From assembly GCF_014203395.1 (NCBI RefSeq), contig NZ_JACHIW010000001.1, positions 2,046,001 to 2,110,000 of the forward strand: a stretch of DNA of 64,000 nt. Reading direction: 5' to 3'. This document shows positions 9,563-19,132 of this stretch, in pieces; the first letter of the stretch is position 1, and each line of letters opens with the position of its first letter. The notes under the pieces were generated by a model, which had not been told where the DNA came from, did not search any database, and saw nothing but the letters and a program-made list of their open reading frames with translations. The stretch is from Saccharopolyspora phatthalungensis (GTDB lineage Bacteria > Actinomycetota > Actinomycetes > Mycobacteriales > Pseudonocardiaceae). The translations under genes were made by a program, and so were the position numbers.

Positions 9563-11056
9563 GTGTCCCCTTCACAGCACAACGACTTCGTAACGTCCGC
9601 CGAGCAGCTGCAGTCTCGGGAGCGCAGAGCGCAGCGCAACGCCGTCGTGGAGTTGGTGAAGATCGCCCCGGTCGCCGAGGAGCTTTCCCAGCGCTTCGCC
9701 GCGGCGGGCCACCGGCTGTACCTGGTCGGCGGCAGCGTGCGGGACGCGCTGCTGGGGCGGTTGGGCACGGACCTGGACTTCACCACCGACGCCCGTCCGG
9801 AGCAGGTCCGCGATCTGCTGACCGGCTGGGCGGAGACGATCTGGGACACCGGGATCCAGTTCGGCACGCTCGGCGCGTACCGGCACGGCACGACGGTCGA
9901 GATCACCACGTTCCGTGCGGACACCTACGACCGCGTGGGCCGCAATCCGGACGTCGCCTTCGGCGACACCATCGAAGGCGACCTGGTGCGCCGCGATTTC
10001 ACGGTGAACGCCATGGCCATCGAGCTGCCGAGCCGGTCGTTCATCGACCTGCACGGCGGAATGGCGGACCTGGTAAACCGTCGGCTGGACACCCCGGCCG
10101 CGCCGGAGGACTCCTTCGCCGACGATCCGCTGCGGATGCTGCGGGCCGCCCGCTTCGTCTCCCAGCTCGGCTTCACCGCCGCCGACCGGGTGGTGGAAGC
10201 GATGACCGACATGGCCACCGAAATCGCCCGGATCACCGCGGAGCGGGTGCAGGTCGAGCTGTCCAAGCTGCTGTGCGGCGAGTTCCCGCGCAGCGGCATC
10301 GAGCTGTTGGTGGAGACCGGGTTGGCCGACCACGTGCTGCCCGAGGTGCCGGCCATGAAGCTGGAGATCGACGAGCACCACCAGCACAAGGACGTCTACC
10401 GGCACTCGTTGACCGTGCTGGACCAGGCGATCGACCTGGAGCGCTCCGCCGATCCGGCGGGCGAGCCGGACCTGGTGCTGCGGCTGGCGGCGCTGCTGCA
10501 CGACATCGGCAAGCCGGCCACCCGGCGGTTCGAGTCGGGCGGCGGGGTGAGCTTCCACCACCACGAGGTGGTCGGCGCGAAGATGGTGCGCAAGCGGCTG
10601 CGCGCGCTGCGATACCCCAAGGACGTCATCGGCCAGGTCGCCGACCTGGTCTTCCTGCACCTGCGGTTCCACGGCTACAGCGACGGCCAGTGGACCGATT
10701 CGGCGGTCCGCCGCTACGTCAACGACGCCGGTCCGTTACTGCCCCGGCTGCACAAGCTGGTGCGGGCGGACTGCACGACCCGCAACAAGCGCAAGGCGGC
10801 GGCGTTGCAGCGGGCCTACGACGATCTTGAAGAGCGCATCGCGCGGATCGCGGAGGCGGAGGACCTGGCGAAGGTCCGGCCGGACCTGGACGGCAACGAG
10901 ATCATGCGGTTGCTCGGCGTCGAGCCGGGACCGGTCGTGGGCCAGGCCTGGAAGCACCTGAAAGAGCTACGCCTGGACCGCGGCCCGATGTCCCATGACG
11001 AAGCGGTCGAGGAGCTCTTCCGCTGGGCCCGGGAGCAGGGCATCGACATCTCCTGA
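9563..11056 (+). CDS. pcnA: CCA tRNA nucleotidyltransferase / poly(A) polymerase family
   Basis: 497-residue class II nucleotidyltransferase that adds or repairs the CCA end of tRNAs. The head domain has [12 protein letters not shown] (GGxVRD at 56-61) and the metal-binding DLD at 70-72. RRDFTVNAM and RMLRAARF belong to the catalytic and neck regions. A C-terminal HD phosphohydrolase domain follows ([11 protein letters not shown]). The GTG start at 9563 has no clear Shine-Dalgarno, so leaderless translation is possible. It is divergent from the NUDIX gene, as in mycobacteria (Rv3907c/Rv3908). Confidence 0.95.
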   Translation: MSPSQHNDFVTSAEQLQSRERRAQRNAVVELVKIAPVAEELSQRFAAAGHRLYLVGGSVRDALLGRLGTDLDFTTDARPEQVRDLLTGWAETIWDTGIQFGTLGAYRHGTTVEITTFRADTYDRVGRNPDVAFGDTIEGDLVRRDFTVNAMAIELPSRSFIDLHGGMADLVNRRLDTPAAPEDSFADDPLRMLRAARFVSQLGFTAADRVVEAMTDMATEIARITAERVQVELSKLLCGEFPRSGIELLVETGLADHVLPEVPAMKLEIDEHHQHKDVYRHSLTVLDQAIDLERSADPAGEPDLVLRLAALLHDIGKPATRRFESGGGVSFHHHEVVGAKMVRKRLRALRYPKDVIGQVADLVFLHLRFHGYSDGQWTDSAVRRYVNDAGPLLPRLHKLVRADCTTRNKRKAAALQRAYDDLEERIARIAEAEDLAKVRPDLDGNEIMRLLGVEPGPVVGQAWKHLKELRLDRGPMSHDEAVEELFRWAREQGIDIS

Positions 11057-11272
11057 TCCGGTGCGGGCCAACGGGCGCCGGGTGCCAGGTGGCGCGCTAC
11101 TCATGTCGTTTCCCCAGCTCAAGGTGTCATTAATAATAATGAGAAGAAATACTTGTTGTGATCGCTGAGTGTTGTCTCGTCGTTGGTGCCCTTGACGGCT
11201 CAGTTCCGGACGTTTGCCGGACTTGGTTTGGTTGGTGTGGGTTCGTGCATGGGTAACCAGTGAGATCATGCG

Positions 11273-11848
11273 ATGGTGGGATCAGACGCGGACGTGGAAC
11301 CGGGGACGCTGCTCGTCGCCGCCCCACAACTGCTGGACCGGAACTTCCGGCGGACGGTCGTTTACGTCATTCACCACCGCGCCGAGGGCACCCTGGGCGT
11401 CGTGCTGAACCGGCCGAGCGAGGTGGCGGTGCACGACGTGCTGCCGAAGTGGGGCCCGCACGCCAGCGAACCGCAGTCGCTGTTCGTCGGCGGCCCGGTG
11501 GAACAGCGCACGGCGATCTGCCTGGCCGCGCTGCGCGCGGGCGAGGACGTCGGCAGGATCGCCGGCATGGTCGGCGTCCGCGGCCCGGTCGGGCTGGTCG
11601 ACCTCGACGGTGACCCCGAGGAACTGGTGCCCCGAGCGCGCGGCCTCCGCTTCTTCGCCGGCTATGCCGGCTGGGAGCCCGGCCAGCTCGCCGGCGAAAT
11701 CGAGCGCGGTGACTGGGTCGTGGTGCCGGCCTTGCCGGACGACGTCATCGCCGACCCCGGCGCCGAGCTCTGGGGGCGGGTCCTGCGCCGCCAGGGGCCA
11801 CCGCTCGCCTTCCTCGCCACGCATCCCGGCGACGTCAAGCTCAACTAG
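11273..11848 (+). CDS. yqgE: YqgE/AlgH family protein (UPF0301, DUF179)
   Basis: 191-residue conserved protein. Family signatures are GTLLVAAPQLLDRNFRRTVVYVIHH, read as GTLLVAAPQL plus FRRTVVY, then GTLGVVLNRPS, LFVGGPVE, GYAGWEPGQL and the C-terminal ATHPGDVKLN. The biochemical role is unknown and the protein is probably cytoplasmic. The homologue Rv0038 lies a few genes from leuS in M. tuberculosis, and the same holds here. AGTGAG precedes the ATG. Confidence 0.93.
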   Translation: MVGSDADVEPGTLLVAAPQLLDRNFRRTVVYVIHHRAEGTLGVVLNRPSEVAVHDVLPKWGPHASEPQSLFVGGPVEQRTAICLAALRAGEDVGRIAGMVGVRGPVGLVDLDGDPEELVPRARGLRFFAGYAGWEPGQLAGEIERGDWVVVPALPDDVIADPGAELWGRVLRRQGPPLAFLATHPGDVKLN

Positions 11849-11883
11849 CTCCGCCGAGCCCCAGCTGTGGATGATGCGGCGAG

Positions 11884-11938
11884 TTATCCCCAAATTTGGG
11901 AGTTGTCCACAGAGTTGTGAACAACTGCCTGTGGATAA
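11884..11938. other. DnaA-box cluster with palindromes
   Basis: Within 55 bp lie TTATCCCCA (11884-11892), TTGTCCACA (11903-11911, the actinobacterial DnaA-box consensus) and TGTGGATAA (11930-11938, a perfect TTATCCACA on the minus strand). A 12-bp palindrome CCCAAATTTGGG (11889-11900) and the inverted repeat GTTGT-GA-ACAAC (11914-11925) are interleaved. The site follows yqgE by 35 bp. It resembles DnaA-titration or regulatory clusters; there is no dnaA or dnaN here, so it is unlikely to be oriC. Confidence 0.6.
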
Positions 11939-12051
11939 CTCAGCGTCAGCCGTCGCGGCGGATAGAGACCGCACCAGGCGGTGGCGATCAGCACGAGTGC
12001 CTGGCCGGGGAACTCCTCGGCGACGCTGTCGCGGAAGCGGTGCACCAGCAT
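11884..12051 (-). CDS. Possible 55-residue small protein
   Basis: ATG at 12049-12051 opens a 55-codon frame (MLVHRFRDSVAEEF ... NSQIWG) in the 255-bp gap between yqgE and the SdpI-like gene. The first 30 codons have the third-position G/C bias of real genes and a plausible mix (VLIATAWCGLY), but there is no good RBS. The 3' part runs through the DnaA boxes and loses the bias. It may be a small gene, or a remnant of a longer gene truncated at this site. I recognise no family. Confidence 0.25.
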   Translation of the reverse strand: MLVHRFRDSVAEEFPGQALVLIATAWCGLYPPRRLTLSYPQAVVHNSVDNSQIWG

Positions 12052-12103
12052 GCCGGTTGCGGTGCCAAGGAGACGTCCGGGCGCGAGGAGTTACCGCGCA
12101 AGA

Positions 12104-12538
12104 TCAGTTCTGCCGGGGCACGCCGCAGCAGCCGCCCGCGCAGCCACCGCATCCGGCGGCGGGCGCCGGTGCCGGCATCGCCTCGGCGGCCCGATTGCCG
12201 ACCACTCCGCCGACCGTCATCAGCGCGAACGCGCCGATCAGCCCGAACCCCGCGACCATCACGACGCTGAAGGTGGCGGCCAGCATCGGCAGCGAAGCGC
12301 CGGCGAGCACCGCGATCGCGCCGCCGGCCAGCATCGCGGGACCGGCCACCCGGTTGGCGAGCTCGAACGCGTCCTCGCTGCGCATGGCGGCGGGGGTGCG
12401 GACACCGACGTAACGGTTGCGGGGCAGCTGGCCCCGGATTCCCCGGAAACCCAGGAGCAGCAGCGCCGCCCCGCCGAGAACCAAGATCGTGCAGAGGATC
12501 ACCTGAACAGCGAGCACTCGAACAGCGTAAGGCTCCAT
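12104..12538 (-). CDS. SdpI/YhfL-like membrane protein
   Basis: 144-residue protein with an N-terminal helix (VQVILCTILVLGGAALLLLG), the SdpI-type motif RNRYVGVRTPAAMRSEDAF and two further helices. It ends in a Gly/Cys-rich tail (GCGGCAGGCCG). SdpI of Bacillus is an immunity protein and signal transducer, but most actinobacterial members are uncharacterised. The ATG at 12536-12538 is chosen because it places the first helix at the N-terminus; a longer frame to 12715 overlaps the divergent gene. The two divergent starts are only 45 bp apart. Confidence 0.75.
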   Translation of the reverse strand: MEPYAVRVLAVQVILCTILVLGGAALLLLGFRGIRGQLPRNRYVGVRTPAAMRSEDAFELANRVAGPAMLAGGAIAVLAGASLPMLAATFSVVMVAGFGLIGAFALMTVGGVVGNRAAEAMPAPAPAAGCGGCAGGCCGVPRQN

Positions 12539-12583
12539 CTGGGCGCTACCTGTCGGACACCCTCGTCCGGTGTGCTGTCCCAC

Positions 12584-13660
12584 ATGTCGAAGACATCTGT
12601 CCCGAGCGGACTCCTGGCGATCGCGTTGGCGGTCGCGCTGCCGATGGCGGTCGCCGCGCCCGCCACGGCGGCCCCCGAGAAGGTAGCGCTGGTGAGCGAA
12701 ACGACATTGCCGCACGCCATGCAGTTCAACGGCACCACGGTCGGCGGGCTGTCCGGTGTGGACTACGACCCGCGGACCGGTAAATGGGTGCTGATCAGCG
12801 ATGATCGCTCAGAGCGGCAACCGGCCCGGATCTACACCGCCGAGCTGACCGACGGCGCGTTGCGGCTGACCGGCACGGCGCCGCTGCTGCGTCCGGACGG
12901 CACGACATACCCGAAGGGCAGCGTGGACCCCGAGGACGTCCGGTGGGATCCGTGGACTCGCGGCGTCTGGTGGACCAGCGAGGGCGATCGCGGCGCGCAG
13001 CCGATCGACCCGTCGATCCGCAGCGCCACCGCCGACGGCGCGTTCGCCTCGGAGCTGCCGCTGCCGGAAAACCTGCGGATCCTTCCGGAGACCGGGCCGA
13101 AGCAGAACGAGGTGCTGGAAGGTCTGACCTTCGCCGCTGGCGGCAGCAGGGTCGTCACGGCGGTCGAAGGCCCGCTGATGCAGGACGGAGAGTCGCCGAC
13201 CGCCGGGCAAGGCGCGCTGTCCCGGATCACCGTGCAGTCCCGGTCCGGCCGGGTGCTCGGGCAGTATGCCTACCCGCTGGACAAGGTGTTCGCCGAGTCG
13301 CCGACCGGTGGGTCCGCCAACAACGGGGTGTCCGCGCTGTTGGCGGACCGGAACGGCTACCTGGTGATGGAGCGTGCGTTCGTCAGCGGTGTCGGCAACT
13401 CGGTTCGGATCTACCGGATCGACACCCGCGGCGCGACCGACGTGCAGGACGTCCCGTCGTTGCTGGGCGCGCACGTGCGACCGGTGCACAAGGAACTCCT
13501 GGTCGACCTCGCCGACCTCGGCCTGAGCAAGATTGACAACGTCGAGGGCATGACCTGGGGGCCGCGGCTGCCGAACGGGCGGCGCAGCCTGGTGCTTGTC
13601 AGCGACGACAACTTCTCCCCCGCCCAGACCACGCAGATAATCACTCTTGCCGTGAAGTGA
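12584..13660 (+). CDS. Secreted esterase-like/phytase-like beta-propeller protein
   Basis: 358-residue exported protein. The signal peptide is LLAIALAVALPMAVAAPATAA. The mature region matches the 'esterase-like activity of phytase' family (PF13449): GLSGVDYDPRTGKWVLISDD, then GSVDPEDVRWDP, TSEGD, EGLTFAAGG and NVEGMTWGP, the repeated blade motifs of a propeller hydrolase. It probably acts on extracellular phosphoesters, but the substrate is not determinable. It is divergent from the SdpI-like gene, with only 45 bp for both promoters. Confidence 0.8.
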   Translation: MSKTSVPSGLLAIALAVALPMAVAAPATAAPEKVALVSETTLPHAMQFNGTTVGGLSGVDYDPRTGKWVLISDDRSERQPARIYTAELTDGALRLTGTAPLLRPDGTTYPKGSVDPEDVRWDPWTRGVWWTSEGDRGAQPIDPSIRSATADGAFASELPLPENLRILPETGPKQNEVLEGLTFAAGGSRVVTAVEGPLMQDGESPTAGQGALSRITVQSRSGRVLGQYAYPLDKVFAESPTGGSANNGVSALLADRNGYLVMERAFVSGVGNSVRIYRIDTRGATDVQDVPSLLGAHVRPVHKELLVDLADLGLSKIDNVEGMTWGPRLPNGRRSLVLVSDDNFSPAQTTQIITLAVK

Positions 13661-13679
13661 TCTAGGTTACCCTGGAGTC

Positions 13680-13715
13680 GTGAGCATGCAGCTGCTTCTT
13701 GCGAGGCCGCGTTGA
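13680..13715 (+). CDS. leuS leader peptide (leucine attenuator)
   Basis: An 11-codon frame starting GTG at 13680 encodes VSMQLLLARPR, with three consecutive Leu codons (CTG CTT CTT); CTT is rare in this genome. It lies about 140 bp before leuS and just ahead of a rho-independent terminator. A TAnnnT -10 element (TAGGTT, 13663-13668) sits 12 bp before the GTG, so the peptide could be translated leaderless. Ribosome stalling at Leu codons under leucyl-tRNA shortage would prevent terminator formation. Confidence 0.7.
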   Translation: MSMQLLLARPR

Positions 13716-13779
13716 ACGTCCGGTAGCGACGCTTCGACGCGGCAACCCCTCATGCCCAAGTGGGCCTGGGGGGTTTTCC
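13708..13779 (+). terminator. Attenuator: alternative hairpins upstream of leuS
   Basis: The terminator stem AACCCC (13744-13749) pairs with GGGGTT (13770-13775), around the inner stem GCCC/GGGC (13754-13757, 13762-13765), and is followed by TTTT. An earlier hairpin pairs CCGCGTTG (13708-13715, over the leader stop codon) with CGACGCGG (13735-13742) with one G-U pair; its 3' arm ends 2 nt before the terminator. The arrangement fits translation-coupled transcription attenuation. Confidence 0.65.
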
Positions 13780-13853
13780 ATTTTCAGCAGGCGGCACACT
13801 AAGGGCGCATGACCCGCGCGCTCGGGCGAGAAGGCAGGGAAGGACGCGACACG

Positions 13854-16742
13854 ATGAGTGGCCAGGCAGAGGGCTCGACGACCGGGGGGACCGAAGAGGT
13901 CCCGCAGTTCCGCTACACCGCGGACACGGCGGCCGAGATCGAGCAGCGTTGGCAGCGCCGTTGGGAGGAGCGCGGCACCTTCCACGCGCCCAACCCGGCC
14001 GGTTCACTCAAGGGCGATGTCCCGGCGGACAAGCTGTTCGTGCAGGACATGTTCCCGTACCCGTCCGGTTCCGGGCTGCACGTCGGGCACCCGCTGGGCT
14101 ATATCGGCACCGACGTCTACGCCCGCTACCACCGGATGCTGGGCCGCAACGTCCTGCACACCATGGGCTTCGACTCCTTCGGCCTGCCAGCCGAGCAGTA
14201 CGCGGTGCAGACCGGGACGCACCCGCGCACCACCACCGAGGCCAACATCGAGCGGTTCCTGGGGCAGATCCGCCGCCTGGGCCTGGGCCACGACGAGCGC
14301 CGCCGGATCGCCACCACCGACGTCGAGTTCTACCGCTGGACGCAGTGGATCTTCCTGCAGATCTTCAATGCCTGGTACGACACCGAGGCCAACGGCGGCA
14401 AGGGCCGCGCCCGGCCGATCAGCGAGCTGGTGGAGCAGTTCGTCACCGGCGAGCGCGCCACCCCGGACGGTCGCCCGTGGGCCGAGCTGACCCGCGCCGA
14501 GCACGCGGAGATCATCGACTCCTACCGGCTGGCGTACCTGTCCGAGGCGCCGGTGAACTGGGCGCCCGGACTGGGCACCGTGGTCGCCAACGAGGAGGTC
14601 ACCGCCGACGGCCTGACCGAGCGCGGCAACTTCCCGGTGTTCCGCCGCAACCTGAAGCAGTGGATGATGCGGATCACCGCCTACGCCGACCGGCTGGTCG
14701 ACGACCTGGACCGGCTGGACTGGCCGGACAAGGTCAAGACCATGCAGCGGAACTGGATCGGCCGCTCGCAGGGCGCGAACGTGGTATTCCCGCTGGACGG
14801 TTCGGCCCACCACATCGAGGTCTTCACCACCCGCCCGGACACCCTGTTCGGCGTGACTTACATGGTCCTGGCGCCGGAGCACCCGCTGGTCGACGAGCTG
14901 ACCGCCACGGAATGGCCCGCCAAGGTCGACGACCGCTGGACCGGCGGCGCGGCCACACCCGCCGAGGCCGTCGCGCAGTACCGGCGCGCGGCGTCGATGA
15001 AGTCGGACCTGGACCGCCAGGAGAACAAGGAGAAGACCGGCGTCTTCACCGGCGCCTGGGCGACCAACCCGGTCAACGGCGCGCAAATCCCGGTGTTCAT
15101 CGCCGACTACGTGCTGATGGGCTACGGCACCGGCGCGATCATGGCGGTGCCCGGGGAGGACGCCCGCGACTTCGAGTTCGCCGAGGTCTTCGGCCTGCCG
15201 ATCGTGCGCACTGTGCAGCCGTCGGAGGGCTTCGAGGGCGGCGCCTACACCGGCGAGGGGCCGCGGATCAACTCCGCGAACCCGGAGGTCGGGCTGGACC
15301 TGAACGGGTTGGGGCTAGCGGACGCGAAGAAGACGGTCACCGCCTGGCTGGAGGACCATGGCCACGGCCGCGGCACCGTCCAGTACAAGCTGCGTGACTG
15401 GCTGTTCGCGCGGCAACGCTACTGGGGCGAGCCGTTCCCGGTCGTCTATGGCGAGGACGGCGTGCCGCTGGGGCTGCCGGGGGACCAGCTGCCGGTCGAA
15501 CTGCCCGAGGTCGAGGACTACTCGCCGCGGACCTTCGAACCGGAGGACGCCGACAGCAGGCCGGAGCCGCCGCTGGCCAAGGCCACCGACTGGGCCGAGG
15601 TGGAACTGGACCTGGGCGACGGGCTGAAGCGCTACCACCGGGACACCAATGTGATGCCGCAGTGGGCCGGTTCCTGCTGGTACCAGCTGCGCTACATCGA
15701 CCCGGACAACTCCGAGCGGTTCGTCGAGCCGGCCAATGAGCGCTACTGGATGGGCAAGCACCCGGAGCTGCACGGCGCGAACGACCCGGGCGGCGTGGAC
15801 CTGTATGTCGGCGGCGTGGAGCACGCGGTGCTGCACCTGCTGTATTCCCGGTTCTGGCACAAGGTGCTGCACGACCTGGGGTACCTGGAGTCGGAGGAGC
15901 CGTACCGGCGGCTGTACAACCAGGGCTACATCCAGGCGTACGCCTTCACCGACTCGCGCGGTGTGTACGTCCCGGCCGACGAGGTGGAGGAACGCGACGG
16001 CAAGTTCTTCCACAACAGCGAGGAAGTCAACCGCGAGTACGGGAAGATGGGCAAGAGCCTGAAGAACTCCGTGTCGCCGGACGAGATGGCCGACGCCTAC
16101 GGCGTGGACACGCTGCGGCTCTACGAGATGTCGATGGGTCCGCTGGACGCGTCGCGGCCGTGGGTGACCAAGGACGTGGTGGGCTCGCACCGGTTCTTGC
16201 AGCGGTTGTGGCGCAACGTCGTCGACGAGCACACCGGAGAGCTGCGGATCACCGATGAGCAGCCGGACGTCGAGATGCTGCGGGCGCTGCACAAGACCAT
16301 CGCCGGGGTCCGGGAGGACTACGCGGAGCTGCGGTTCAACACCGCGGTGGCGAAGCTGATCGAGTTCAACAACCGGATCACCAAGACCTACTCGTCGGCG
16401 GCGGGTACCCCGCGGTCGGTGGTGGAGCCGCTGGTGCTGATGGTCTCGCCGCTGACGCCGCATCTGGCCGAGGAGCTGTGGGCCCGGCTGGGGCACGAGG
16501 AAAGCCTGGCGCACGGCTCGTTCCCGGTGGCCGACGAGCAGTACCTGGTCGAGGACACCCTGGAGTACCCGATCCAGGTCAACGGCAAGGTGCGGTCCCG
16601 GGTCGTGGTGCCGGCCTCGGCCGACCAGGACGCGGTCAAGGCCTCCGCGCTGGCGGACGAGAAGATCGTTGCCGCGCTGGACGGTAAGGACCCGCGCAAG
16701 GTCATCGTCGTCCCTGGCCGCCTGGTCAACGTCGTCGCCTGA
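13854..16742 (+). CDS. leuS: Leucyl-tRNA synthetase
   Basis: 962-residue class I aminoacyl-tRNA synthetase that charges tRNA-Leu. The HIGH motif is HVGH in [17 protein letters not shown]. The KMSKS loop is KMGKS ([16 protein letters not shown]). The editing (CP1) domain carries [19 protein letters not shown]. The ATG at 13854 has AAGGA 9 nt upstream and is preferred over the in-frame ATG at 13809, which would add a leader with no RBS. Expression is probably controlled by the leucine attenuator just upstream. The position after yqgE resembles Rv0041 in mycobacteria. Confidence 0.97.
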   Translation: MSGQAEGSTTGGTEEVPQFRYTADTAAEIEQRWQRRWEERGTFHAPNPAGSLKGDVPADKLFVQDMFPYPSGSGLHVGHPLGYIGTDVYARYHRMLGRNVLHTMGFDSFGLPAEQYAVQTGTHPRTTTEANIERFLGQIRRLGLGHDERRRIATTDVEFYRWTQWIFLQIFNAWYDTEANGGKGRARPISELVEQFVTGERATPDGRPWAELTRAEHAEIIDSYRLAYLSEAPVNWAPGLGTVVANEEVTADGLTERGNFPVFRRNLKQWMMRITAYADRLVDDLDRLDWPDKVKTMQRNWIGRSQGANVVFPLDGSAHHIEVFTTRPDTLFGVTYMVLAPEHPLVDELTATEWPAKVDDRWTGGAATPAEAVAQYRRAASMKSDLDRQENKEKTGVFTGAWATNPVNGAQIPVFIADYVLMGYGTGAIMAVPGEDARDFEFAEVFGLPIVRTVQPSEGFEGGAYTGEGPRINSANPEVGLDLNGLGLADAKKTVTAWLEDHGHGRGTVQYKLRDWLFARQRYWGEPFPVVYGEDGVPLGLPGDQLPVELPEVEDYSPRTFEPEDADSRPEPPLAKATDWAEVELDLGDGLKRYHRDTNVMPQWAGSCWYQLRYIDPDNSERFVEPANERYWMGKHPELHGANDPGGVDLYVGGVEHAVLHLLYSRFWHKVLHDLGYLESEEPYRRLYNQGYIQAYAFTDSRGVYVPADEVEERDGKFFHNSEEVNREYGKMGKSLKNSVSPDEMADAYGVDTLRLYEMSMGPLDASRPWVTKDVVGSHRFLQRLWRNVVDEHTGELRITDEQPDVEMLRALHKTIAGVREDYAELRFNTAVAKLIEFNNRITKTYSSAAGTPRSVVEPLVLMVSPLTPHLAEELWARLGHEESLAHGSFPVADEQYLVEDTLEYPIQVNGKVRSRVVVPASADQDAVKASALADEKIVAALDGKDPRKVIVVPGRLVNVVA

Positions 16743-16763
16743 GCCGACGCCGGTCTCTCCGGT

Positions 16764-16785
16764 GTCGATTTCCATGGAAATCGAC
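16764..16785. repeat. Dispersed GATTTC-N4-GAAATC palindrome, copy 1
   Basis: A perfect 22-bp palindrome whose core is GATTTCCATGGAAATC, 21 bp after the leuS stop. The same arms recur at 26219, 39278, 51763 and 62170. There is no U-tract; it may be a U-less terminator or a protein-binding site. Confidence 0.7.
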
Positions 16786-16958
16786 GGGGGCTAGAGGCCG
16801 AGGGCCGTGGTGAACCGCGCCATACCGGTCGCCGCGCCTCGGGGGTGCGGTTTCAATGGGCACCGTGATCCCCGAGGGGTGGCGAGCTAGCTCACCTAGC
16901 GTTGTTACTAGCCGGTAACTACGCTCGGGGCTGCTGATACCGACAAGTGGAGGCCGCG

Positions 16959-18890
16959 ATGGGAAGCTCCGGATTCGACGCTGGCGAACTCTCGGCCCTG
17001 CTGGACGGGCGTTGGGCCGACATCCGGAAGCAGGTCCGCGACGCCCTCGACGGCGTCCAGCTCCCGCCGGGGGACGGCCTCGACACCGAAAGCCACCGCG
17101 CGCAGACCCTTGAACAGCTGCACCTGCTGGTCAAATCCGGTATCACCGACCTCGGCTTCCCGGTCGCCTACGGCGGCCGCGGGGACACCGGCGGTTCGGT
17201 GGTCTCGCTGGAGATGCTGCCCGGAAACCTGTCGCTGATGGTCAAGGCGGGTGTCCAATGGGGACTGTTCGGCGGCGCGGTCGTCGCGCTGGGCACCGAG
17301 CGCCACCACGAGCGCTACCTGCGCGACATCATGCGCCTGGACCTGCCGGGCTGCTTCGCGATGACCGAGACCGGCCACGGCTCGGACGTCCAGCACCTGC
17401 GCACAACCGCCACCTACGACCCGGCGACGCAAGAGTTCGTGGTGCACACGCCGCACGGGTCGGCGCGCAAGGATTACATCGGCAACGCCGCCCGGGACGG
17501 CCGGCTGGCGGTGGTATTCGCCCAGCTGATCACCGATGGCAAGAGCCACGGCGTGCACGCGCTGCTGGTGCCGATCCGGGACGAGAACGGGAAGATCTTG
17601 CCGGGCGTGCGGATCGAGGACTGCGGCCGCAAGGCCGGGCTCAACGGCGTCGACAACGGCCGGATCACGTTCGACCAGGTGCGGGTGCCGCGCGAGTCGC
17701 TGCTCAACCGCTATGGCGACGTTGACCCGGACGGCGCCTATCGCAGCCCGATCACCAGCCAGAGCAAGCGGTTCTTCACCATGCTCGGCACCCTGATCCG
17801 CGGCCGGATCTCGGTGGCCGGCACCGCGGGCGGTGCGACCAAGCTGGCGCTGGAGATCGCGCTGCGCTACGGCGACGCCCGCCGCCAGTTCGGACGCCCC
17901 GGTGCCGGCGAGGCGACCGTGGTGCTGGATTACCTCGCGCACCAGCGGAAACTGCTGCCCGCGCTGGCGAAGACGTTCGCTCTGCACTTCGCGCAGGAGG
18001 AGCTGGTGTCGACCCTGCACGACGCCCCGGGCGGCGAACGCGAACAGCGCGAGCTGGAATCCCGCGCCGCGGGCCTGAAGGCGATCACGACCTGGCACGC
18101 GACCCAGACCATCCAGACCTGCCGTGAGGCATGTGGCGGCGCGGGCTATCTGGCGGAAAACCAGCTGGCCCTGCTCAAGGCGGACACCGACGTCTTCACC
18201 ACGTTCGAGGGCGACAACACGGTGCTGCTACAGCTGGTCGCCAAGGGCCTGCTGACGAACTACAAGGACCAGTTCGACGACCTCGGCACGCTGGGCATGG
18301 CCAAGTTCATCGCCGACCAGTTCGTGGGCGCGGTGATCGAGCGGACCGCGACGCGTAACCTGGTGCAGCGGATCATCGACGGCTCGGGCAAGGACGACAT
18401 CCTCGACCGGGGCTGGCAGCTGAAGCTGTTCGACGACCGCGAGCGGCACGTGCTCGATGGCCTCGGTCGCCGCCTGCGCAAATCCAACCGCGACAACGCC
18501 TTCGAGGTCTTCAACAACGCGCAGGACCACGTGCTGCGCGCCGCCCGGGTGCACGTCGACCGCATCGTGCTGGAGGCTTTCGTCGCGGCGATCGATCGCT
18601 GCCGCGACCGGCGAACCACCGAGCTGCTGAACAAGCTCTGCGATCTCTACGTGCTGGCCAACATTGAGGCGGACCGCGGCTGGTTCCTGGAGCACGAGCG
18701 GATCACGCCGCGTCGGTCGAAGGCGATCATCGAGGCGATTAACGTGCTGTGCGGCCAGATCCGCCCGCACGCGGTGGACCTGGTGGCGGCCTTCGGCCTT
18801 CCGCGTCAGTGGCTGACTGCCCCGATCGCCACCGGAGCGCAAGCCCAACGCCAGGAGGCGCAACGCACCCACGAGGCTTCGGCGGAATGA
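16959..18890 (+). CDS. Acyl-CoA oxidase / acyl-CoA dehydrogenase family protein
   Basis: 643-residue flavoprotein of the acyl-CoA oxidase type, longer than the roughly 380-residue acyl-CoA dehydrogenases. Family motifs are LPGCFAMTETGHGSDVQHL (flavin/substrate region), IGNAARDGRLAVVFAQL, GRKAGLNGVDNGRI, RFFTMLGTLIRGRISVAG and CREACGGAGYLAENQLALL with TFEGDN. It would oxidise acyl-CoA to trans-2-enoyl-CoA using FAD. The ATG at 16959 has GGAGG 5 nt upstream; a GTG at 16947 overlaps that RBS. The gene stands alone after leuS; no beta-oxidation partner is adjacent. Confidence 0.9.
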   Translation: MGSSGFDAGELSALLDGRWADIRKQVRDALDGVQLPPGDGLDTESHRAQTLEQLHLLVKSGITDLGFPVAYGGRGDTGGSVVSLEMLPGNLSLMVKAGVQWGLFGGAVVALGTERHHERYLRDIMRLDLPGCFAMTETGHGSDVQHLRTTATYDPATQEFVVHTPHGSARKDYIGNAARDGRLAVVFAQLITDGKSHGVHALLVPIRDENGKILPGVRIEDCGRKAGLNGVDNGRITFDQVRVPRESLLNRYGDVDPDGAYRSPITSQSKRFFTMLGTLIRGRISVAGTAGGATKLALEIALRYGDARRQFGRPGAGEATVVLDYLAHQRKLLPALAKTFALHFAQEELVSTLHDAPGGEREQRELESRAAGLKAITTWHATQTIQTCREACGGAGYLAENQLALLKADTDVFTTFEGDNTVLLQLVAKGLLTNYKDQFDDLGTLGMAKFIADQFVGAVIERTATRNLVQRIIDGSGKDDILDRGWQLKLFDDRERHVLDGLGRRLRKSNRDNAFEVFNNAQDHVLRAARVHVDRIVLEAFVAAIDRCRDRRTTELLNKLCDLYVLANIEADRGWFLEHERITPRRSKAIIEAINVLCGQIRPHAVDLVAAFGLPRQWLTAPIATGAQAQRQEAQRTHEASAE

Positions 18891-19132
18891 TTCAACGGCA
18901 CGCCAGTTGCTCTGTCATCGGGTAGTGACCGCCCTTCGTCCGGCTCGTACTGCGTTCAACCGTGCATCAGCTTCTCTCCGGCGACACCAGGGGAATGGAC
19001 TCGCCCGGCCGCTGCGCAAGCTTGCGGTTCGTGCTGTCGACGCACGTGGTTTCCTCGAAACGAGTGGAACCGATCGGCTCGCAGTGCGTCACACCTTGCG
19101 TACGACCGATGCCGAGACGTTGAGAGGCCATG

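Noticed and set aside
9572..10672. Long minus-strand frame opposite pcnA
   Set aside because: Antisense shadow of a clear CCA-transferase gene, with low-complexity sequence.
11884..11938. The DnaA-box cluster as the chromosomal origin
   Set aside because: No dnaA, dnaN, rpmH or parAB genes nearby and too few boxes; it fits a regulatory or titration site better.
12104..12715. Long start (12715) for the SdpI-like gene
   Set aside because: The added N-terminus is Arg/Gly-rich, overlaps the divergent gene and has no family match; ATG 12538 begins directly before the first helix.
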